A stretch of 64,000 nt of DNA from assembly GCA_943737045.1 (NCBI GenBank), contig CALSFV010000223.1:1136001-1200000 (forward strand), written 5' to 3'. This document shows positions 1-10,562 of the stretch, in pieces (the stretch's first letter is position 1; the number at the start of each line of letters is the position of its first letter). The notes beneath the pieces were generated by a model. The model was given only the letters and a program-made list of their open reading frames with translations, had not been told where the DNA came from and did no database searches. The DNA comes from Parapristionchus giblindavisi. Taxonomy: Eukaryota > Nematoda > Chromadorea > Rhabditida > Diplogasteridae. Made by a program: the position numbers and the translations under genes.

Positions 1-763
1 AGTTTGAAAATCTTTGACCATGAAAAAAATTCAATTCAACTCTTTTTTCCTATTTCTATTCGTGATTTCCTTTTAGCTAAACTACACTTTTTGTACTAGC
101 GATAGAACCCGGTCCATTGCCGCCAGTTTCTTGTTTCATCGAATTCACAAATATCAGTAGATCGGGCAAATTGCAATCTCGCTCTTTTGGAAAGTGGTTA
201 ACAACACATAAAGTTGGACTCTCGCGAATAATTTTGTGAATGTTCGTATAAAATGTACTTGTGTCTCCTTGCTACTAGTTGTAAACACAGAAATGTTCTG
301 AGTCTGCTGGCTACTCTCGCACCAAATGAACATGTGTATTTTATACGACCAATAGATCTTTGATCAATTAGTAAAGATTACCTGCACTTTAAATAAACAA
401 CGTCTCAGCCGGATGTCTCATTGTCAGTCGCCTTCTCGCGTTCAACGAAAGTAAAGAATACGGGGTTATCGTAAACTGATTTAATTTCCAAGTTATTTAT
501 TGTTATGGGTAATCGAACAACTAATTGTAAGGAAGACAAGAAGTTCATTGTGGAGAAACCAAAGTTCATAAGAGTGGATAAGAAGAGAGTGGATAATGAC
601 ACGATATCGAGTTGGTTAGAGTTGATGATCACTCTGGAGGTTAGACTTATTGAGAACTGATTTATATAACCGGTGATGGCTCTCCCGGACCTAATTTTAA
701 ACCCTCCGCTCTGGCCGTACTCCCTCGTCTCTTACGTCTCTCACGTCTCTCCTTACCTTTCAG
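1..763 (+). repeat. Dispersed repeat R1, copy ahead of satellite array 1
   Basis: This stretch matches 58160-58697 and 60998-61535. All share the block containing 'ttagctaaactgcacttttt', the later block 'aactaattgtaag', and a closing half of the hairpin MITE ('ccctccgctctggcc'). All three copies stand directly before a 22-bp satellite array. No convincing coding exon is visible. A weak resemblance to the LamG B exon ('aaagttcataagagtgga') near 560 suggests R1 includes decayed LamG intron/exon sequence. Confidence 0.75.
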
Positions 764-3013
764 GGATCATATTCACTCTCCCTCTTGATCATATTCACTC
801 TCCCTCTTGATCATATTCACTCTCCCTCTTGATCATATTCACTCTCCCTCTTGGTCATATTCACTCTCCCTCTTGATCATATTCACTCTCCCTCTTGATC
901 ATATTCACTCCCCCTCTTGATCATATTCACTCCCCCTCTTGATCATATTCACTCCCCCTCTTGATCATATTCACTCTCCCTCTTGATCATATTCACTCCC
1001 CCTCTTGATCATATTCACTCCCCCCCCCTTGATCATATTCACTCCCCCTCTTGATCATATTCACTCCCCCTCTTGATCATATTCACTCTCCCTCTTGATC
1101 ATATTCACTCCCCCTCTTGATCATATTCACTCTCCCTCTTGATCATATTCACTCTCCCTCTTGATCATATTCACTCTCCCTCTTGATCATATTCACTCTC
1201 CCTCTTGATCATATGCACTCTCCCTCTTGATCATATTCACTCTCCCTCTTGATCATATTCACTCTCCCTCTTGATCATATTCACTCTCCCTCTTGATCAT
1301 ATTAACTCTCCCTCTTGATCATATTCACTCTCCCTCTTGAACATATTCACTCTCCCTCTTGATCATATTCACTCTCCCTCTTGATCATATTCACTCTCCC
1401 TCTTGATCATATTCACTCCCCCTCTTGATCATATTCACTCTCCCTCTTGATCATATTCACTCTCCCTCTTGATCATATTCACTCTCCCTCTTGATCATAT
1501 TCACTCTCCCTCTTGATCATATTCACTCTCCCTCTTGATCATATTCACTCTCCCTCTTGATCATATTCACTCTCCCTCTTGATCATATTCACTCTCCCTC
1601 TTGATCATATTCACTCTCCCTCTTGATCATATTCACTCTCCCTCTTGATCATATTCACTCCCCCTCTTGATCATATTCACTCTCCATCTTGATCATATTC
1701 ACTCTCCCTCTTGATCATATTCACTCCCCCTCTTGATCATATTCACTTCCCCTCTTGATCATATTCACTCTCCCTCTTGATCATATTCACTCTCCCTCTT
1801 GATCATATTCACTCTCCCTCTTGATCATATTGACTCTCCCTCTTGAAAATATTCACTCTCCCTCTTGATCATATTCACTCTCCCTCTTGATCATATTCAC
1901 TCTCCCTCTTGATCATATTCACTCTCCCTCTTGATCATATTCACTCTCCCTCTTGATCATATTCACTCTCCCTCTTGATCATATTCACTCTCCCTCTTGA
2001 TCATATTCACTCCCCCTCTTGATCATATTCACTCCCCCTCTTGATCATATTCACTCTCCCTCTTGATCATATTCACTCTCCCTCTTGATCATATTCACTC
2101 TCCCTCTTGATCATATTCACTCTCCCTCTTGATCATATTCACTCTCCCTCTTGATCATATTCACTCTCCCTCTTGATCATATTCACTCTCCCTCTTGATC
2201 ATATTCACTCTCCCTCTTGATCATATTCACTCTCCCTCTTGATCATATTCACTCTCCCTCTTGATCATATTCACTCTCCCTCTTGATCATATTCACTCCC
2301 CCTCTTGATCATATTCACTCTCCATCTTGATCATATTCACTCTCCCTCTTGATCATATTCACTCTCCCTCTTGATCATATTCTCTCTCCCTCTTGATCAT
2401 ATTCACTCTCCCTCTTGATCATATTCACTCTCCCTCTTGATCATATTCACTCCCCCTCTTGATCATATTCACTCTCCATCTTGATCATATTCACTCTCCC
2501 TCTTGATCATATTCACTCCCCCTCTTGATCATATTCACTCCCCCTCTTGATCATATTCACTCTCCCTCTTGATCATATTCACTCTCCCTCTTGATCATAT
2601 TCACTCTCCCTCTTGATCATATTCACTCTCCCTCTTGATCATATTCACTCTCCCTCTTGAAAATATTCACTCTCCCTCTTGATCATATTCACTCTCCCTC
2701 TTGATCATATTCACTCTCCCTCTTGATCATATTCACTCCCCCTCTTGATCATATTCACTCTCCCTCTTGATCATATTCACTCCCCCTCTTGATCATATTC
2801 ACTCCCCCTCTTGATCATATTCACTCCCCCTCTTGATCATATTCACTCTCCCTCTTGATCATATTCACTCTCCCTCTTGATCATATTCACTCCCCCTCTT
2901 GATCATATTCACTCCCCCTCTTGATCATATTCACTCCCCCTCTTGATCATATTCACTCTCCCTCTTGATCATATTCACTCTCCCTCTTGATCATATTCAC
3001 TCTCCCTCTTGAG
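764..3013 (+). repeat. 22-bp satellite array 1
   Basis: About 102 head-to-tail copies of the unit TCTTGATCATATTCACTCTC plus CC. The commonest variant has CCCCCTC in place of CTCCCTC. Rare units carry AAAATATTC or a single substitution. Homogeneity is very high, with almost no length variation, so the array is young or is homogenised by unequal exchange. It follows the R1 sequence 'cttacctttcaggg' and ends against a reversed LINE tail. Confidence 0.97.
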
Positions 3014-3120
3014 TGAATAATTGATAGCGTGATTAATTACATAAAAATACGATGCCACAACGTAGGTAGCAAAGAAATAACAATTAATTATTACATTTCG
3101 AGTAACGTAACTTCATGGGA
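3014..3120 (-). mobile_element. 3' tail of CR1-like LINE, fragment
   Basis: This is the reverse complement of the tail seen at 31090-31205 and 18500-18620. Shared words include 'aataattaattgttatttct' and 'gctacctacgttgtggcatc'. The terminal ATT-rich tract is missing because the 22-bp satellite replaces it. The same LINE tail is joined to R1 sequence ('cttcatgggaagccgtcttt') here and at 18953-19091, so the junction is ancestral to the R1 family. Confidence 0.75.
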
Positions 3121-3952
3121 AGCCGTCTTTGAGTACTTACGTGCTTTCAGGAATTCCTCCACAAACAACTGGGAAAAAGTCGGTTTCAAAATCTTTGATA
3201 AAGAAAAAAATTTAATTGCACCCTTTTTTCTCTTTCTATTCGTGATTTCCTTTTAGCTAAACTGATCTTTTTGTATTAGCGAAAGAACCCGGTTCACTGT
3301 CGCCATTTTCTTGTTTCATCGATTTCACAAATATCAGTAGATTGGACAAATTGCAATAAAACTTTCAGAAAAAAAGTTAAGTAACGTTGGACTCCGGCGA
3401 ATATTTTAGTGAATAATCACGTAATTGTTCGTATAAAATGTACTTGCTACTAGCTACTAAGCACAGAAATGTTCTTCCCCCCCCCCCGTGTCAATCCCTC
3501 CTCGTTCTTTCTCTCTCTAATCTATCTGCTATCACGCTTGGGATCTCTCTATAAACTTATTGTTAGAAGAGGCATTGTGGCCGGCTACGGTTGTACCAAA
3601 TAAACATGTGCATTTTATAAAACTACTCTACTCTTACTCTTACTCTACTCTACTACTCTACTACTACTTGCTACTCTGGCTCAGGGATTCCCTCCCCAGG
3701 ACCATCGAAAACCGTGGAGAAAAGAGGGTGTCAATTCAAAAGTGTGTAGTAAAGCAGACGATTTTGGTCAATCTTTAGGTGACATGCATGTTATACTGTC
3801 AATAGATCTTTGATAAATTAGTCTACATTTGAAAGTCCTCCCATCCTCCTACTCACTCCCATGTCCCACCACCCACTCTCCTTATCATATTAAATTGAAC
3901 TTACTTTAAGTAACCTAAACTTAGCTTAACCTTAACCTAACTTAGCCTAAAG
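3121..3952 (+). repeat. R1 repeat and upstream LamG intron, inverted copy at 17440-18960
   Basis: This region includes the R1 core, a poly-C run near 3478, and a CTACTCTACT-rich microsatellite near 3630. Further on it has 'accttaacctaacttagcct'. The whole stretch recurs in inverted orientation between 17440 and 18960, forming part of a segmental inverted duplication. At 3130-3165 it preserves the uninterrupted form of the site that holds the inverted-repeat element at 18271-18919. No coding sequence is recognised before the LamG exon at 3953. Confidence 0.7.
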
Positions 3953-4214
3953 GTGCACTATCTCGCTGTCCTTCCGAACAGAGGTCTCCGAAGGCTTGAT
4001 GTGGATATGGGCCCCGAGACTAAAGTTCATGAGAGTGGATCCGATGATTGCAGACCGATTGTTGTGAACGGACAAATGCAGTTCTTCCTACCGATAACAA
4101 ATCTTGGTTCTTGGTTCTTTTCGAATGGTTCTTCAGGGCGAGCTTTGTAATGGACAATGTCACAGGATCGCCATTAGCGTCGAGTCAACGAGATTGGTCG
4201 TAGCTATCGATGAG
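3953..4214 (+). pseudogene. Laminin-G exon B, frameshifted copy
   Basis: The segment runs from a CTAAAG acceptor to the donor GAG|GTGAGAAAG. It begins HYLAVLPNRGLRRLDVDMG and ends with the laminin-G signature around LCNGQ-HRIAISVES and RLVVAID. These residues fit the second half of a LamG domain: a 'y-ala-l--G-l---vd-G' strand, then 'l-dGqWH-i-v'. Compared with the intact copy at 17213-17437, it has an extra TTCTTGG-rich stretch near 4105-4125 that shifts the frame, and W is replaced by C in GQWH. It is therefore a decayed duplicate exon. LamG domains belong to extracellular matrix and adhesion proteins; which protein this is cannot be told. Confidence 0.6.
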
Positions 4215-4216
4215 GT

Positions 4217-4252
4217 GAGAAAGATCAAAGATCAAAGATCAAACATTAAGGG
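4217..4252 (+). promoter_or_regulatory. GATCAAA heptamer cluster after LamG B donor
   Basis: Tandem GATCAAA heptamers begin a few bases inside the intron, right after the GTGAGAAA donor. AGATCAAAG matches the consensus bound by TCF/LEF HMG-box factors. The same cluster follows the donor in every LamG B copy (17190, 34498, 41745, 51482). Functional binding is an inference. Confidence 0.4.
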
Positions 4253-4311
4253 CGTATTCATTTATCGGAAAGGTGTTTAGCTTGACGCTGCCCAATCAAA
4301 GGCTCACCCTG

Positions 4312-4412
4312 ACCTAATTTGAAACTCTCCGCTCTGGCCGTACTCCCTCGCTTTCTTTGTCTACGGAAGAGCGTTGCTTGAGCGGAGAGTTTGAAATTAG
4401 CTCGGTGTGTGC
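4312..4412 (+). mobile_element. Hairpin MITE, about 110 bp
   Basis: The inverted arms are 'aatttgaaactctccgctct' and the complementary 'gcggagagtttgaaattag', flanking 'tcgctttctttgtc'. The element folds almost completely into one hairpin. Other copies lie at 14041-14155, 15353-15452, 34604-34712, 41823-41913 and about 53510-53622. It has no coding capacity. Confidence 0.7.
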
Positions 4413-4695
4413 CTTTAAGTAGAGAGAGTATGCAAAAAGTGGAGATTTATTTCATTTCTCCGTCACTTTTGGGCATTATTTTGTGCTGATTGTAATATGT
4501 TTCAACGCGATCGCAAAACCAATTTGCGTTCCCATCTAAACGATTCATTGATGTTTTCAGGTATATAACAAATCAAAATTACACTCTCGATCTGTGTATA
4601 TCGGAGGACCGAACACGGATGTGGCTACGAAGTGAGTAGTTAGAGATCAAAGATCAAAGATCTTTTAGCTCCTGAGATTAAGCAAAATAACTCTG
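4413..4695 (+). other. Intron-like sequence of the LamG module
   Basis: No gene is seen. The stretch recurs upstream of the second palindromic element (34713-34983) and at 35865-36140, 37020-37290 and 41914-42240. It includes 'gcattattttgtgctgattg' and an exon-like 'cggaggaccgaacacggatg' followed by GTGAGTAG. It ends with GATCAAA repeats at 4647-4665. Confidence 0.5.
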
Positions 4696-6140
4696 ATATA
4701 GGACAGTGCATTTGAAAATTTTTGCAATATCCACTCGGCAGCGCATTTTGGCCATGTTTTGTTATTTCAAAAAAACACAAAACCAGATCTTGCATGTTAG
4801 AGAAAGAACTGCCGTCTTTCTGATCGGAAACACCTAGATAAAGTATATTCAGCATGAATAAACCCATCTCAGAATATTTTGCCAGTTCGAATTGAAAATG
4901 ACAATAGAGTTGAAAACTTGTCAAAGCGCGTGAAGGTATGCAAGAACTCGCCATTTTTTTTCATTTTGCCCAGTTCTTGTCATGCAAGAACTCGCCAGTT
5001 TTCATTCTGCCCAGTTCTTGTCATGCAAGAACTCGCCAGTTTTCATTCTGCCCAGTTCTTGTCATGCAAGAACTGGGCAAAATGAAGGGGCGAGTCTCCA
5101 GTCAGCCAGAGAGACACACCCCTTCATTTTGCCCAGTTCTTGCATGACAAGAAGTGGGCAGAATGGGAGGCGCCCCCTACCACCTACCATCCAGGATGGG
5201 GCCTGGAAGGCGAAGAGCGCCCCAGCCCGCTCCTGCAGGGCGACATCTCCAATAAGTAGAAGTCCGGGGCAGAGAAGGGACTTCATCGCGAATGCCCTTC
5301 CCCGAATCAAAATTCTCTCCGAGGAGAGCGGCGCAACCGATACGTCAGAAGCGAAGAATGAGGATGATGAGTGCCTTTTATAGGGATCACTACAAACTAC
5401 ATACCGAATTAGACTAATAGGAGAGCTAGATAGTGCGTACTCTCTAGCTCTCTCACACTCTCTCACTCTTATTAGTCAAATTCGATTCATAGTCTCCCTA
5501 TAAAAGGCTCTCCACATTCTCATTCTTCGCTTCTGATGTATCGGTTGCGCCACTCTCCTCGGAGAGAATTTTGATTTGGAGAAGGGCATTCGCGATGAAG
5601 TCCCTTCTCTGCCCCGGACTTCTCCTTATTGGAGATGCAGGAGCGGGCTGGGGCGCTCTTCGCCTTCCAGGCCCCATCCTGGAGGGTAGGTGGTAGGGGG
5701 CGCCACCCATTCTGCCCACTTCTTGTCATGCAAGAACTGGGCAAAATGAAGGGGCGTGTCTCTCTAGCTGACTGGAGACTCGCCCCTTCATTTTGCCCAG
5801 TTCTTGCATGACAAGAACAGGGCAGAATGAAAACTGGCGAGTTCTTGCATGACAAGAACTGGGCAAAATGAAAAATGGCGAGTTCTTGCATGACAAGAAC
5901 TGGGCAAAACAATATGTTCTTTTAGAACTTAAATTGTCAGCAGGAGCTGTAATTGGCCTAACAGGCAAAAAAAAGTCAAACTTCGCAAAAATATGGCATT
6001 TCTTATTTTTTGACACATTGTATCAAATGACCTCTATGTCAGCCTCACTTTTTCCATCGTGGCTATGGCAATAAAGAAAATCTATGTTTTATGGCTACCA
6101 AGTAGATATTGCAAAAATTTTCAAATGCACTGTCCTATAT
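4696..6140. mobile_element. Large palindromic foldback element, copy 1
   Basis: The ends are inverted repeats: ATATAGGACAGTGCATTTGA on the left and its complement ending at 6140. The inner sequence is also palindromic. A short array of 41-bp hairpin units (4936-5075) is answered by inverted units at 5805-5910. The central parts 5160-5390 and 5480-5710 are inverted copies of each other around a centre near 5430. No transposase is present. Both flanks match the flanks of the second copy (34984-40205), so a larger segment was duplicated. Short open frames across the palindrome, for example one ending KNEDDECLL, resemble nothing recognised. Confidence 0.8.
4936..5075 (+). repeat. 41-bp hairpin minisatellite, short array
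   Basis: About three units of GCCCAGTTCTTGTCATGCAA plus GAACTCGCCAGTTTTCATTCT. Each unit has an 8-bp inverted repeat, AGTTCTTG and CAAGAACT, around TCATG. The array is expanded to about 26 units in the second element. Confidence 0.9.
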
Positions 6141-6610
6141 GAGCTCCCGTTTCACATCTTCCAAATAACCTCAAAAGGACAACAAAGACGATGACGTCGT
6201 CATAGTTACATCAAGGTCAATAAATAAGTAAATGTGCAATCACCATTTCATCCCCCTCATAACCCCTCGAATTCCCGTTTCAGCATTCTTAGATAGTCGA
6301 CTGATATTTGTCTTAATAATCCAACTATACATGACCGGGTCGATACCTGGAGCTCGATTCTGCAGGGCGTATTCGAGCGAAAAAATGGTTAATTTACAGG
6401 GAGCCACATTTTTATTCGAGATTTTCACCTAAACGTCATTTATACAGGGGGAGGGGGCATTCCACAAATTTTCGAAAAGCCCTAATTTTACAGTGCCCAT
6501 GTATGAATCCAAACAACCATTGGTTTGATTATTTAAATTAACCCCCCCCCCCTTCCTGTGGATTCCCGTTTGTCCATTCCTAGATAGTCCATATGAAAAT
6601 GCCAAGAGCA
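6141..6610 (+). repeat. R2 repeat array, segment 1
   Basis: Degenerate units of about 100-130 bp marked by 'gaattcccgtttcagcattc' and 'agatagtccaaatg'. The same series in the same order lies at 40206-40800, right of the second palindromic element. No gene is seen. Confidence 0.75.
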
Positions 6611-6820
6611 ATGTAAAGGTAAAGGTAAAGGTACAACCCGTTATTCAAGGCACACGAAGTCCTGCGGGTTATCACTGCTAGGCCAGTGATATTTCAAGGC
6701 CAATTCAGTCCGGAGGGCCTAATCTCTTCTTCGGACCTACTTTACCGCATGATCTAGTCACTACCAATTCCCCTTTCGGGCGCCTTGGTGAGGCGGAGGC
6801 GGTGAAACGACCGGGAGCAA
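6611..6820 (-). mobile_element. SINE-like element with CTTTAC tail, copy 1
   Basis: It shares 'caacccgttattcaaggcac', 'aggccagtgat' and 'attcccctttcggg' with 21108-21330 and, inverted, with 42618-42785. The tail is a run of 'aaaggt' at the left end, so the element reads on the minus strand. In the 21-kb copy the other end holds 'cgggaatcgaatcc', which resembles a tRNA B box in reverse. Confidence 0.6.
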
Positions 6821-7230
6821 TGTACGTTTGCTAAATGTGCCAAAATATTTTTAAAACTAATAAAAAAATCTAAAAATAAACAACAACCATCGCCTCCATC
6901 ATCAATATACCCTGTGGATTCCGGTTTCAGCACTCTCGCATAACCATAGACCTTACGACAAATACCATTAATGGTGGCGATTCAACGTAAAATAAAAACC
7001 AAATAAACGCATTGTCATACTCACATCCCGCACCTGCAAATCATAAACGATATGCGAAAGTTTTTGTTGTTCCACTTTCACGGGCCTCTACCAATGAACA
7101 TATTCTGATGAACTCAACCTATTCTATGCTCATTCAAATTTGAAATGAGGAATACGAATAAGATTTCACGCCAAGATCGCTCCTCTCAAAGACAGCATCG
7201 GAGGCGTGCGAGAATACTGAACAGATTTCA
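6821..7230 (+). repeat. R2 repeat array, segment 1 continued
   Basis: Two or three further R2 units ('ggattccggtttcagcactc', 'cgcataaccatagacc') are followed by 'aagatcgctcctctcaaaga'. That last block recurs at 22680-22740 and 51920-51975 upstream of the IRI-type exon. No coding exon is recognised. Confidence 0.6.
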
Positions 7231-7339
7231 TCTTTAACATGTGATCTTTGATCTCTAAACTTTCATACGTCCCCAACTCACTGTTGCTGTTCACGAAGAC
7301 CGTTGCTCGTCGTACCCTCCAATCATAGGCACATCGCCC

Positions 7340-7468
7340 TCGAGGTACCGTATTCCGGACATTCGCGGTGGGACTAGATTAGGTTCAATTTATTTGCCTT
7401 ACAGAGGAAGTCAATCAGCCGGAGATTTCATCACTTTACACCTCAAAGACAGACACGTTGTCTTCACG
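7340..7468 (+). CDS. Laminin-G exon A (N-terminal half of LamG domain)
   Basis: The open frame reads RYRIPDIRGGTRLGSIYLPY and continues GSQSAGDFITLHLKDRHVVFT to a GTGAGA donor in phase 0. The 'gdFi-LhLkdg-vvf' stretch is the standard first half of a laminin-G domain. The next module, exon C (for example 23674-23755), starts in the same phase with INLGSGTSATIQSM, which supplies the expected LGSG turn. The acceptor side is uncertain because a stop lies upstream in frame. Inverted (19389-19545) and shorter (23393, 33391, 49965) copies exist. Confidence 0.55.
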
Positions 7469-7605
7469 GTGAGATTATATTGATTTATTTTTCAATCGCG
7501 AAAGTACATATGTATACCATTGACGTATTTTGTTCACTCGACATTTTCATTTTTTTCTTGTGAAACTTACACAGCTACAAATAGAAACAAGTATCCAGAT
7601 TCCAG

Positions 7606-7698
7606 ATGGATGATGTTCCACTGTCGCTTTGGCACGACGGGCGATTGTGGCGGAGAGACAGCTCCATCGAAACCCATGATCAGAGGGCACATGTTCAG
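7606..7698 (+). CDS. Exon-like segment downstream of LamG A, unidentified
   Basis: A 93-bp segment is bounded by TTCCAG and a GTACAC donor. It is open in frame 1 (MDDVPLSLWHDGRLWRRDSS...) and in frame 2 (FGTTGDCGGETAPSKPMIRG...), so the true frame is uncertain. A second copy at 23256-23359 has an insertion of about 10 bp that breaks both. It always precedes the 18-bp minisatellite. No family is recognised. Confidence 0.35.
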
Positions 7699-7699
7699 G

Positions 7700-7810
7700 T
7701 ACACGGTGGTTCACTGGGATACGTAGTTCACTGGGATACTGTAGTTCACTGGGATACGGTAGTCCACTGGGATACGGAAGTTCACTGGGATACGGTAGTT
7801 CACGGTAATT
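7700..7810 (+). repeat. 18-bp minisatellite (ACTGGGATACGGTAGTTC)
   Basis: About six units of ACTGGGATACGGTAGTTC. The 18-bp length keeps every frame open, giving VVHWDT on one strand and ELPYPS on the other. Further arrays lie at 32995-33066 and 49612-49888. Single units occur at 23368-23390. Confidence 0.9.
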
Positions 7811-7866
7811 CAAAAGAGTATGGTAGCTTGATGGTGTCCGATATGTTGAGATGTACGGTGGTTTTT

Positions 7867-7870
<4 letters not shown>

Positions 7871-7947
<77 letters not shown>
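7871..7947. repeat. (TA)n microsatellite
   Basis: An uninterrupted TA dinucleotide run of about 77 bp. Confidence 0.98.
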
Positions 7948-7949
<2 letters not shown>

Positions 7950-8204
7950 CTAAAATGTTGATAAAACATGAAATTGACAGAAAAGAAAGTGCGGGAGTCG
8001 AACCAGGAGGGTTCATGGTCCGACGAATTGTCGATTTTCCGGCTCTGGGAGTTCATACTAGCAACTTTTGAAACTACTTTTCGGCATCCCTCATCTGGAT
8101 TTTTTTGGCCGATTTCAGAATCTCTCCCGTTTAGTTTGGTGCTTGCCTTGTTAGTCTAAACGTGCCAAAAATCATCGTGTTATACACCGACCTTGTCAAT
8201 AGAA

Positions 8205-8256
<52 letters not shown>
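7948..8256. other. No gene; ends with (AAT)n
   Basis: No exon, RNA gene or known repeat is recognised from 7948 to 8203. From 8204 to 8255 there is an AAT trinucleotide run into which the mariner element at 8257 appears to have inserted at a TA. Confidence 0.6.
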
Positions 8257-9417
8257 TTAGGTTGAGTCATAATTAACCGTGGATTTTTGTTTTTCAACTT
8301 TGAACTTTTGCCGTTCTTTTGTGATAACACCTCCTGTCTCGCGATAGTGCACACATACAATATCCCCCTCCATCTCTCACTCCCCGGGATATCAGTGAGT
8401 CTAGTCCCTCGACAGTTGAGAAATGCCGAATAATTTCCATCCGAATAAACAATATGTTCGGCATGTCATGCTTTTCCTTTTCCTGTCTGACCTCAAAGCC
8501 CCTGATAGTCGACGGCGCATGGCTGAAGTTTACCACTCGGACACCCTTACTGAAACTACGATGCGAGATTGGTTCTATCGCTTCAAGCAGGAGAACTACA
8601 ACCTGGAAGAAGAGGAAGATCGAGGTCGTAGTTAAGTATCGATTTGGACCTACTGCAGAATAGCATCGAGTCTGACTCGTATATGACCGCCAGGAAAGTG
8701 GCCTTTAATCTTGGTGTGTCACAGTCCACATCGTTTGCGGACTCCGATCAATCGGCAAGGTACGAAAGATAGGCCAATGAGTTCCTCACGTCCTGACCGA
8801 GAAGAACAAGATTGACCGTACATGCTTCACAAGGCAATTGATTAGCTAAGAAAAGAACAACGCGTGGCTGGCCAATATCGTCATTGGTATTGATAAGTGG
8901 ATACTGTACCACAACGTTGTGCACCGTGCCCAGTGTGTGAACACGTGGGATCAGGCAGAGGACTTCCCCAAAGCCGAGCTGCACGAGAAAATGGCATGCT
9001 CGGTGTTTGATGGGGTGTCAATGGCGTATACCAGTGGGAGCTGCTACCCGAAGGATAGGCCATCAACGCCACCTATTACGCTTCCCAACTACGTAGTCCC
9101 AAGCGGAAACTCGAATCTTCACGGGCGGCAGGCGATTGAATTGTCTTATAATACTACAGTATGCGCCCCCACATGGCGATGGCCGTCAAGAAGAAGCTGG
9201 TGACGTTTGGCTGGCGAGTCCTCCCCCACCCCACGTATACCACGGACCTTGCCCCCTCCGATTATTCGCTCATCGGTGATATGCATCGTGTCCTGGCGGA
9301 GAAGCACTTCAATACTCGAGCCGAGGTCGAATCGTGACTGACCTCCTACTTCTCTTTGTATATGAAAAAATAAAATTTAAGCGAAACGTAACGGTTTTTT
9401 TCTAAATCAGCCAACTG
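8257..9417 (+). mobile_element. mariner (DD34D) transposon, decayed
   Basis: The ends TTAGGTTGAGTCATAATTAA and the reverse complement of the right end (CAGTTGGCTGATTTAG...) are diverged inverted repeats flanked by TA. The total length of 1161 bp is near the usual 1.2-1.3 kb. Transposase pieces read in several frames. At 8423 onward is the N-terminal part with DWFYRFKQENYNL and an acidic linker. Near 8890-9030 lies HRAQCVNTWDQAEDFPKAEL. Near 9190-9335 lies VLPHPTYTTDLAPSDYSL. Stops and frameshifts separate them, so no functional transposase is encoded. Confidence 0.85.
8423..9335 (+). pseudogene. mariner transposase, frameshifted
   Basis: The first ATG (8423) opens the helix-turn-helix part; the frame stops at 8635. 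The middle (8890-9060) and C-terminal (9170-9335) parts follow in shifted frames. The catalytic-end motif DLAPSDY is still visible, but the frame is interrupted at least three times. Mariner transposase is normally about 345 residues and performs cut-and-paste at TA sites. Confidence 0.8.
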
Positions 9418-10097
9418 TATAAAAAAATTCTGTGATGAAATGTATGGTGTGCGCCATATTCCGCATTTCGCTGTTCACAAGTCACGAAAGTAAGAAAAAG
9501 CAGAGGCGAGAGAGTGTGTGAAACTAGGAGAGTTTTCTCTGCGTTTATTTTCCTTCTTGATCTGAACGATCAGGTTGTGACGTAAGACTCGAAACTTATT
9601 TTCCTCTATAATTCTTGTAAATCATACGTGGGCGGCATTGCCGCCAGCGGCAAGAACCCACCCGGTTTTGGCACCCGACCCACCCGATTTAACCTAAATT
9701 CGCCCCAAATGCAATCGGTTTAGCCAAAAATTCATGAAATTTACTTGGACCTCCCGCCCGATTTTAATTTCCAACGGCAATGGTTGCCCACATATGTTAT
9801 CCATTACTGCTCATTTGGAGACCCTCACACGAATTAGCATATACAAGCTGCCTTTCGGTTGCAAGTGGAGTGCGAGAAACGAGAATCTGGCAGGTGCTAT
9901 GGCTCAAATCATGAACTCCCCCGAATCTTTGCTCGCTGACCGCGTGACTTCATGCAACACTAGCTCTATGAAGTATATGCAGTTTTCACCTGTATTGCTG
10001 AATTGTCTGACGTCATGAAAAACGATAATAATGAAAATGTTATGAATATGAAAATATTATTATTATCATTATTATTATTATTTTTTATCTATTTCAG
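9418..10097. other. Intron or intergenic sequence, no gene seen
   Basis: No recognised exon or mobile element. There is a short open frame around 9734-10018 without similarity that I can recognise. An AT-rich stretch (TTATTATT, 10050-10085) precedes the TTTCAG acceptor at 10097. Confidence 0.5.
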
Positions 10098-10562
10098 GAT
10101 TCCTCCGACAGTGACGATGGAAGCGAGGAGGGACGGGCGGATGAGAGAGCGCTGCTGAGGGATGAACGGAGGCCACGTTAGTTCAAAATGTGAAAGAGAT
10201 GGGAATAGCGGGGCAAACGGAATGCTGAAGGTGACTTTCCAAATCTATGGTGCGCGGCTTGGTGTGTTTTCGCAAAAAAACAGACAATAGTCATTAGTCA
10301 GAGCGGCGCTCCTCAGACAGATTTGGTAGCGCGGCGGAGAGTGCGACAGAGACAATCATTGGATGCCATCGCGCACTCACATCCTCTCTAATGAATCCCA
10401 CCAAACCCGTCTGGCATCCGCCGCGCCCTCTTTATATTCAATCATTTTCTAAAACTTTTGCCAGCGGTCGAAAACGGTATTTCATTGGTGCCCTGCTATT
10501 ACAGAGGCTGATCTAACGTGAGGCTGGCAGGAAGGATGGAGGGCAAGAAGGAGAAGATGGAG
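10098..10562 (+). CDS. Acidic-to-basic exon split by a transposon
   Basis: After a TTTCAG acceptor the frame reads DSSDSDDGSEEGRADERALL then RDERR, where a 347-bp element (10174-10520) intervenes. After the second copy of the 4-bp target site the same frame resumes as LAGRMEGKKEKME, up to GAG|GTTGGT at 10562. Without the insertion the exon would be 114 bp and phase 0. With the insertion, translation stops two codons into the element. The exon lies upstream of the RAB3GAP2-like exons on the same strand, but its end phase does not match the 12191 exon, so membership of that gene is unproven. Confidence 0.5.
10174..10520. mobile_element. 347-bp element with CACGTTAG ends and AGGC target duplication
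   Basis: The terminal inverted repeats are CACGTTAGTTC and its near-complement GATCTAACGTG, flanked on both sides by AGGC. A second copy is at 24204-24532; shared stretches include 'gatgggaatagcggggcaa' and 'gctattacagaggc'. No transposase is present, so it is non-autonomous; the superfamily is unknown. Confidence 0.75.

Noticed and set aside
764..3013. Regularly spaced repeats resembling a CRISPR array
   Set aside because: Units are contiguous with no unique spacers, there are no cas genes, and the DNA is eukaryotic.
5062..5466. Minus-strand frame with a hydrophobic MKSLLCPGLLLIG stretch inside the palindrome
   Set aside because: It crosses the palindrome arms, and equivalent frames appear on both strands because of the inverted symmetry; no known protein.
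7810..8056. Open frames through the (TA)n run
   Set aside because: Alternating Tyr-Ile is a product of the dinucleotide repeat.
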